Part shown: positions 9,049 to 14,900 of the stretch, one piece after another
Layout of the letters: the number at the start of each line of letters is the position of its first letter
How positions within the stretch are numbered: the stretch's first letter is position 1
The notes under the pieces: generated by a model
Databases searched by the model: none
Told to the model about the DNA's origin: nothing
What the model saw: only the letters and a program-made list of their open reading frames with translations
Translations under genes and position numbers: made by a program
NCBI RefSeq assembly: GCF_910593845.1
Contig: NZ_CAJVAS010000030.1
Location: 1 to 64,000, forward strand
DNA length: 64,000 nt
Direction of reading: 5' to 3'
From: Paenibacillus solanacearum
GTDB taxonomy: Bacteria; Bacillota; Bacilli; Paenibacillales; NBRC-103111

Positions 9049-9414
9049 TTGGAACTTTATATCGATTTGGCCCAGTTTATCTTTTCCATCGGACTTGTCA
9101 TGTCCTTGGCGTTCCTTCCTTTCATGCTCCTTTCTGCAAAGGAACCTTACTGGAACTATAGCGATGCCGATACGAGCGCCATATCGATCGTACCGAGCAG
9201 ACTGATCCTGCCCAAGTACCTGCACCGATGGATTTCTCGTACCATAAGGCGCAAGGAAGCACCTAACGATGACACAGACTACTCCCCCCTTGTAGGTTGT
9301 ATAACAACAAACAGGGAGGATTTATATGAACACCAAAAGACGCTTATTCGCTTTGCTAACTTTAATCCTGATGCTGCTAATCCTGGGCGGATGCGCGGCA
9401 TCAGATCCGCATAA
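9049..9414 (+). CDS. Short membrane leader protein, candidate MifM-like arrest peptide controlling yidC
   Basis: A 121-codon frame starts at TTG 9049 behind the strong site AGGGAGGTGA. The N-terminus has acidic residues then one membrane segment (about residues 8-30), followed by a soluble part rich in basic residues; this N-out/C-in shape is that of a YidC substrate. Residues 60-77 read RWISRTIRRKEAPNDDTD. In B. subtilis MifM, translation arrests at an acidic cluster (D86-D89) 13 residues after W73-I74; here W61-I62 precedes D74 by 13 residues. The frame runs 89 nt into yidC in another frame, and its codons overlap a hairpin that masks the yidC ribosome-binding site. The layout suggests a sensor of membrane-insertion capacity. 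Residues equivalent to MifM R69, M80 and N81 are not conserved, so function is inferred. Confidence 0.6.
   Translation: MELYIDLAQFIFSIGLVMSLAFLPFMLLSAKEPYWNYSDADTSAISIVPSRLILPKYLHRWISRTIRRKEAPNDDTDYSPLVGCITTNREDLYEHQKTLIRFANFNPDAANPGRMRGIRSA
9285..9319 (+). promoter_or_regulatory. Hairpin sequestering the yidC ribosome-binding site
   Basis: The arm 9285-9300 (CCCCCTTGTAGGTTGT) pairs with 9304-9319 (ACAACAAACAGGGAGG) around an ATA loop. There are 14 pairs including one U-G, with one C-A mismatch and one 2x2 internal loop. The yidC Shine-Dalgarno AGGGAGG (9313-9319) is fully inside the stem. A ribosome stopped at codons 74-77 of the leader (9268-9279) would cover the 5' arm and free the site, as described for mifM-yidC2. 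Confidence 0.7.
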
Positions 9415-10141
9415 TCCGATTAATGCCCAATCGCCGGGTGTATTTAACCACTATTTGATCTATCCCTTCTCGCTGCTGATTACCTTTGTAGCGAATACGT
9501 TTGACGGAAACTACGGGCTATCGATCGTGCTGATGACCCTCATCATCCGACTCGCCATTATGCCGCTGATGATGAATTCCACCAAAAAGCAGACAAGCAT
9601 GAGAGAGAAAATGGCACTGCTTCAGCCTGAAATCAAGGCGCTTGAGGAAAAGTACAAGAACGAGAAAAGTACGGAGAAACAGCAGCAAAGGCAAACGGAA
9701 ATGATGCAGTTGTATCAGAAGCATCAAGTCAATCCGCTCAACATCGGCTGCCTGCCTATGCTGTTGCAGCTGCCGATTACGCTTGCGTTCTACTATGCCA
9801 TACAGCGTACACCGGAAATTGCGGCGCACGACTTTCTCTGGTTTAGCCTCGGTCAGCCGGACAAAATATTGCCGTTCATTGCAGCCGCTGTCTATTATGT
9901 ACAATTTCGCGTGTCGCAATCCATCGCAGCACAACATCAGCAGCAGCCAGGCCAAAACAATCCGATGGCGCTTCTTGGACTGCTGTCTCCGATGATGATG
10001 GGCGCCTTAGCCTTCGCCATGCCAGCCGCGCTGCCGCTGTACTGGTCGGTCGGAGGAATTTTCATTATTGTGCAAACGATCGTGCTGAACAAAATGTATT
10101 CAAAGCCCGCGAAGCAAAAGCTCGGCACCGTGTCAGAGTAA
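9326..10141 (+). CDS. yidC: YidC/Oxa1-family membrane protein insertase
   Basis: Membrane chaperone/insertase of 271 residues that inserts proteins on its own or with SecYEG. A lipoprotein signal ends in the lipobox LGGC (residues 19-22), typical of Gram-positive YidC. Hydrophobic segments follow; the family's functional arginine is in LIIRLAIMPL (about residue 73), followed by a charged cytoplasmic hairpin with MREKMALLQPEIKALEEKYK. It is not in the rnpA-rpmH context of the primary copy and has a leader ORF in front, so it is probably the second, inducible paralog (B. subtilis YqjG type). The start follows AGGGAGG, which is buried in a hairpin. A terminator follows at 10162-10193. Confidence 0.92.
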   Translation: MNTKRRLFALLTLILMLLILGGCAASDPHNPINAQSPGVFNHYLIYPFSLLITFVANTFDGNYGLSIVLMTLIIRLAIMPLMMNSTKKQTSMREKMALLQPEIKALEEKYKNEKSTEKQQQRQTEMMQLYQKHQVNPLNIGCLPMLLQLPITLAFYYAIQRTPEIAAHDFLWFSLGQPDKILPFIAAAVYYVQFRVSQSIAAQHQQQPGQNNPMALLGLLSPMMMGALAFAMPAALPLYWSVGGIFIIVQTIVLNKMYSKPAKQKLGTVSE

Positions 10142-10161
10142 TGTGCAAGAATTGTTATAGG

Positions 10162-10195
10162 AAAGACCTTCGCTCATATGGGCGAAGGTCTTTTT
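10162..10195 (+). terminator. Terminator after yidC
   Basis: A perfect 12-bp stem pairs AAAGACCTTCGC (10162-10173) with GCGAAGGTCTTT (10182-10193) and runs into a T-tract. Confidence 0.9.
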
Positions 10196-10281
10196 GCCGC
10201 GGCTTGACAGCATATATTACTTCTCCTACGACTGCTGTCCCGATTTGTTTGTCCACAAGACACACTCCGTAGACTCAATCA

Positions 10282-10315
10282 AAAATAGCCTCCAATAAAA
10301 GATGGAGGCTATTTT
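10282..10315 (-). terminator. Terminator after the matrixin operon
   Basis: A perfect 13-bp stem pairs AAAATAGCCTCCA (10282-10294) with TGGAGGCTATTTT (10303-10315). On the minus strand it ends in TTTTTGATT, 7 nt after the stop of the 182-residue protein. Confidence 0.88.
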
Positions 10316-10321
10316 CTAATG

Positions 10322-10870
10322 CTATAGATTTAAATCTTTTAATGTCTTGATTTTTTTCAAGTTGTCTGATAAATGTTTACTACTCCCAATAACTTCGCCT
10401 GTTTCGGAAACTTTGAATTTGCCTTGAAAAACACCGAGCACAACGTATGCATCGCCGCTAACAATCGGTCCGACATATTTTTTTAGGTATAGTACTGCTT
10501 TGTCTTGCTTTTTCAAAGCTTTTGTTTCCTCAAAAGTATATTCAACATTATTAATAATTCCGCCCGTTTCAAGAACTTGTATAGTATCGTTTTGCTTCTT
10601 TTCTCCCTTAATAACTTTGCTTATACTCATTAACGAAAGTGTAAAGGGAACCTCCTTGTATTTGAACCCTTTTGTGCTTCCTACCTCTGCCAGTACAACC
10701 AAATCGGCACTATCATTTAATTCTTGAATAGAATTATATTGGTCCGAGATTTCACCATGTGATTCGACCGTATAGATTGGTATATTAAAAGTGTAAATAA
10801 TGATGGCCGCGAGTATCAGGGCTATTAAAACTAGTCGTGGAAATGTGATTCTACGAACAGAATTTATCAT
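10322..10870 (-). CDS. Membrane-anchored extracytoplasmic protein of unknown function
   Basis: 182 residues: one N-terminal membrane anchor or uncleaved signal (about 10-30), then an exported beta-rich domain with NDSADLVVLAEVGS, SKVIKGEKKQNDTIQVLETGG and VVLGVFQGKFKV. The SADLVVxAEV...VIKG...ETGG pattern resembles small exported domains I associate with Gram-positive metalloprotease neighbourhoods, but I cannot name a function. It starts 24 nt after the matrixin stop and is probably co-transcribed. Codon use is clearly richer in A+T than in the flanking genes. A role as inhibitor, partner or protector for the protease is possible but unsupported. Confidence 0.72.
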   Translation of the reverse strand: MINSVRRITFPRLVLIALILAAIIIYTFNIPIYTVESHGEISDQYNSIQELNDSADLVVLAEVGSTKGFKYKEVPFTLSLMSISKVIKGEKKQNDTIQVLETGGIINNVEYTFEETKALKKQDKAVLYLKKYVGPIVSGDAYVVLGVFQGKFKVSETGEVIGSSKHLSDNLKKIKTLKDLNL

Positions 10871-10893
10871 ATCGAACCCATCCTTTCAGGATA

Positions 10894-11430
10894 TTAGTAT
10901 AAATTGTTAACTCCATTTATATCATCTGCTTGTGGGGTCGTGACAGTTCGACTAGGATTTCCGTAGGTATACATTATTGTAGCTGGATCATTAGTATGAT
11001 CAAGTCCAAACGCGTGTCCTAATTCGTGTGAAATCGTTGATTTATTATACTCATCGGATCTTCCGTCCATGCTAGAGTAGTTGACATCGATTACGGAACT
11101 TGTGTAATCTCCCCACCAAATGAATTCACGATAATTAGTGCATTGAGCATTCCAACCAACATTTCCAAAGCTATCTCCACCAATATAAATATTCCCCCCT
11201 CCTCCATAAGACACACCAACGTTTAATTCCGATCCAGCATTATCCCAATCCTGAACAGCGTTAAAAAATAAAGTACTATACGGGTAATTGAGACCTGACT
11301 TGATAACCCCGGTCAGGTTAGTGGACGAATGTTTTCCACCTAAGTATGTATAAGCGAAAGCCGAATTAGAAGACACAAGCAATAAGGATAGTACAACTAA
11401 TGTGACATATATTTTTTTGGGGAATTTCAT
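10894..11430 (-). CDS. Secreted matrixin-like zinc metalloprotease
   Basis: About 178 residues with a signal peptide ending at SNSAFA. The metzincin zinc motif HELGHAFGLDH (HExxHxxGxxH) is near residue 136, followed by a Met-turn candidate (TIMYTYGNP). A catalytic-domain-only matrixin of this size would be secreted and cleave proteins. ATG 11430 is preferred because GAGAGGAG lies 11 nt upstream; an earlier ATG at 11451 lies before that site. It forms an operon with the small membrane protein downstream. Strong A+T bias against both flanks suggests acquisition by transfer. No propeptide with a cysteine switch is evident. Confidence 0.85.
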   Translation of the reverse strand: MKFPKKIYVTLVVLSLLLVSSNSAFAYTYLGGKHSSTNLTGVIKSGLNYPYSTLFFNAVQDWDNAGSELNVGVSYGGGGNIYIGGDSFGNVGWNAQCTNYREFIWWGDYTSSVIDVNYSSMDGRSDEYNKSTISHELGHAFGLDHTNDPATIMYTYGNPSRTVTTPQADDINGVNNLY

Positions 11431-11952
11431 AGTAGAAATTGCTCCTCTCATAAAATTATTTCTATGATTTCTGGCCAGAGAATCAGTAGAGATAGTTTAA
11501 TAGTAACATTAATGTATATTTTTGTAAATTGTGTATGCGGAATAATGTATGCGTTTTCAAATCATAGTTATGCACTCCGGTGAAATTCTTGAATAATTGT
11601 TCATTGGAGTCTACCATATGCGAAGCAAACGTATAATTAATAGACTTTCGGCATTCGTCGAACCTTGCAGTGCTAGAGTTTATATCCCCCGCCCGCCAAA
11701 CCTCATTCCTCCCATTTTCGTAATGAGATTATTTATAATTTTTCCGCTTACAGTCGATTCAAAAAATAGATTCCTTGAGCGAAAATGGTGGCTCCGCTCG
11801 CAACATCAGCAAACTGCTGCCGTGCACAACAAAGCTGCCCCTCAACCCGCTTTATAAGCAGTTAAGGAGCAGTCTGCACAAGCTTTAAAAGTCCGATGAA
11901 AAACTAAGCGGAATGATCCGTTCGCACAGCGGACGCCTTTTTCACCACGCTT
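11431..11952. other. Stretch with no recognised gene
   Basis: A+T-rich sequence between the matrixin gene and the giant SLH gene. It should hold the matrixin promoter at its left end and the 3' end of the SLH transcript at its right end. A weak hairpin with a T-run (AGCGGA...TCCGTT region, 11908-11941) may terminate the SLH gene. Open frames here lack ribosome-binding sites. Confidence 0.4.
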
Positions 11953-14900
11953 TTAAATAAGTTCCGAATATTGCAGCAGTTTCTGTATCATGACAGCAAC
12001 TTCTGCCCTTGTCACGTACGCTTTCGGGTCGAGATGCGCGCCATCCCGGCCCGAGACGATGCCCGCCTGCAGGCAGTCGGCTATTCCGCTCTTCGCCCAC
12101 TCCGCAACGCTGTTCTCATCTGTGAACGAGCCGAGCGATACGCCCGCTTGTACGGATGGCAGCTTCGCTTTCAGACCGGTAAGCTTCATGGCGTTCGCCA
12201 TAATCGCCATCGCCTGCTCCCGCGTAATGGAATCCGTCGGACGGAAGGTGCCGTCCTCAAATCCGCTGATCAGCTTGCCCGAGTAGGCGGTTTGGATAAC
12301 GTCCGCGTACCAGTCCGGCGCATTCACGTCGGAGAACGTCGACGTTCCTTTCTCCAGCCTCAGTCCGAGACCGTTGACCATAATCGCCGCGAATTCCGCA
12401 CGGGTGATTTCATGGTCCGGGTTGAACATGCCGTTGCCGACGCCGCTTACAATCATGCGCGATCCCATGTCGTTCACCGCGTCCTTCGCCCAATGCCCGG
12501 CAACATCCTTGAACTGCTGCGGATGCCATACGACGGAGTAGACGCTGTTCGTCAAGCTGTTCACCACTGCATAATAGATGCCGCCTGCGACGACGATTTG
12601 GGTCGGCACGTGGCGAACCGCTCCATCCGGTTCCACGACTACGGCCGTCGTTATGTTCGCCGGATCCGTCCCGCTCGGAATCGCGATCCTTCTTTCTACA
12701 TACGCGTCGAATCGGGACACTTCAATCGTCGTGTCGCCATATATCGCTGTCACCGTAAAGTTGATCGGCGGAGCGACGATGGCGAATTCCCCTCTGGCCG
12801 CCGAGCTTTCCACAACCTTCGCCATGTCAGCTGACGGCGCGGCAATTTCAATGCGCACTTTAATATCTTGAAGCGCCACGGTTTGTCCGAGCTGCTCCGA
12901 TATCGAATGGATGTTGATTTGCTGGGCAGGCAGCGTATAGGTGGCTTTCTCGGTTACAATCTCCACGATCGCCTGCTTCTGCTCCATATTTTTGACCATC
13001 TGGCCGTTCAATTCGCCGATCACGACATCCGCTTCCGTCATGACCGGAATGGTGACGACAGCGTGCTGTCCTTCCGCCGCAAGCTTCTCCTCCAGCTTAT
13101 GAGGATCGATTGCTACCGTCGTTACCGTCCGGTCGTTCACCGTAGCCGTTGTCGCCGTGCCGGCGCTCTCTGCTTTGCCGTTAATAAGAACATCAACCCC
13201 CGTGCCTGGTGTCTCTGTAGCGGTTCCTGTTGTCGGTGCTGACGTACCTGGGGAGGTGCTGTCGCTGTTTGGATCCTTTGGTATAACTGCGTTGGAAGCG
13301 ATGGAAGGCTCGCTGCCGCCGACCTGATTCATCGCCTTGACGATAAACGTGTAGCTGGTTTCGTTCAGTAACCCCTGCACCCGTATCGGACTGTCCGTCC
13401 CCCTTGCCACGATGTCTCCCGGCAAGGATGTAACCTCGTATCCGGTTATGGGGCTCCCCCCGTGATCCTCGGGAGCGGTAAAAGACACGGTCGCCGCACC
13501 GTTCTCAGCCGTCGCGACAACGTCCGTCGGTGCTCCCGGCACGTTCACCGGCATAGCGCTAATGAAGTTGGAAGCGGCACTGTCGCCTCCCGGGTTCGTC
13601 GCCTTCACCGCAAAATAGTACGTCGTTCCGTTCGCCAAGCCGGTCGCCTTGTAGCCGTACACAGCACCGCCAACGGTCGCGATCTCGGTTCCGTACGTTC
13701 CGGTCGTCACGCTTTGGAACACTTTATACCCGGTCGAGCCAGTCACCGCGCTCCATGCCAGCGTAACTTGCCCGTTGCCGGCTAAAGCCGACTGCAATAC
13801 CGGCGCTCCTGGTGACAAAACTTGCGGCGTCACGCCCACTTGATTGGAAGCGGCGCTCTCTCCTCCCGGATTCGTCGCCTTCACCGCAAAATAGTATGTC
13901 ACACCGTTCGTCAGCCCTGTCGCCTTGTAACTGTACACCGCCTCGCCGACAGTCGCCACTTCGGTTCCATACGTTCCGGCCGTCACGCTTTGGAATACTT
14001 TGTATCCGGTCGAACCGGCTACCGCGCTCCACGCCAGCGTTGCTTGCCCATCGCCGCCCGCGGCCGATTGCAGCACCGGAGCTTCGGCTGGCGGAGCCGT
14101 CGGCGTAACACTCGCTGTCGGCTCGGATGGCACCGAATTTCCCTTCGCATTCGTCGCCACAACCGTGAACGTGTACGCTGTACCGTTCATCAAGCCGGAG
14201 ACGGTTATCGGACTGGCGGTTCCGGTGCCTGTAAAGCCGCCCGGATTCGAGGTGACTATATAGCCCGTTATCGCGCTTCCCCCGTTACTCACCGGCGGAG
14301 CAAAGCTGACGATAGCCTGGCCGTTCCCCGGCGTCGCCGCCGCGCCGGTCGGAGCGTTCGGCACACCAACCGGCGTGACGCTATCCGATGGTGCGGACGG
14401 CAGCGAATTTCCCGTTCCGTTCGTCGCCACAACCGTAAATGTATACGCCGTGCCGTTCGTCAAACCGAACACCGTGATCGGACTCGCCGCCCCAGTCCCC
14501 GTCATGCCTCCCGGACTTGCCGTCACCGTATAGCCCGTTATCTCGCTTCCTCCGTTACTCACCGGCGGCGCAAAGCTGACGGTCGCCTGGCCGCTGACCG
14601 CCGATGTCGCCGTTACTCCTGTGGGCGCATCCGGTGCGGCGGCCGGCGTGACACTCAGCGACGCGGCGGATGGCAGCGAATTCCCTTTCGCGTTCGTCGC
14701 CACGACCGTGAACGTATATGCCGTGCCGTTCGTCAAACCCATAACCGCAATCGGACTCGCCGTACCGGTTCCCGTCATGCCCCCCGGACTTGCCGTTACC
14801 GTGTAGCCTGTTATCTCGCTTCCTCCGTTACTCACCGGCGGTGTGAAGCTGACGAACGCCTGACCGTTCCCCGGCGTTGCCGCCACTGCAGTCGGAGCGT

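Noticed and set aside
11597-11857. Small + strand frame of 86 codons upstream of the giant SLH gene's 3' end
   Set aside because: No ribosome-binding site, no recognisable features, and it lies in A+T-rich intergenic sequence.
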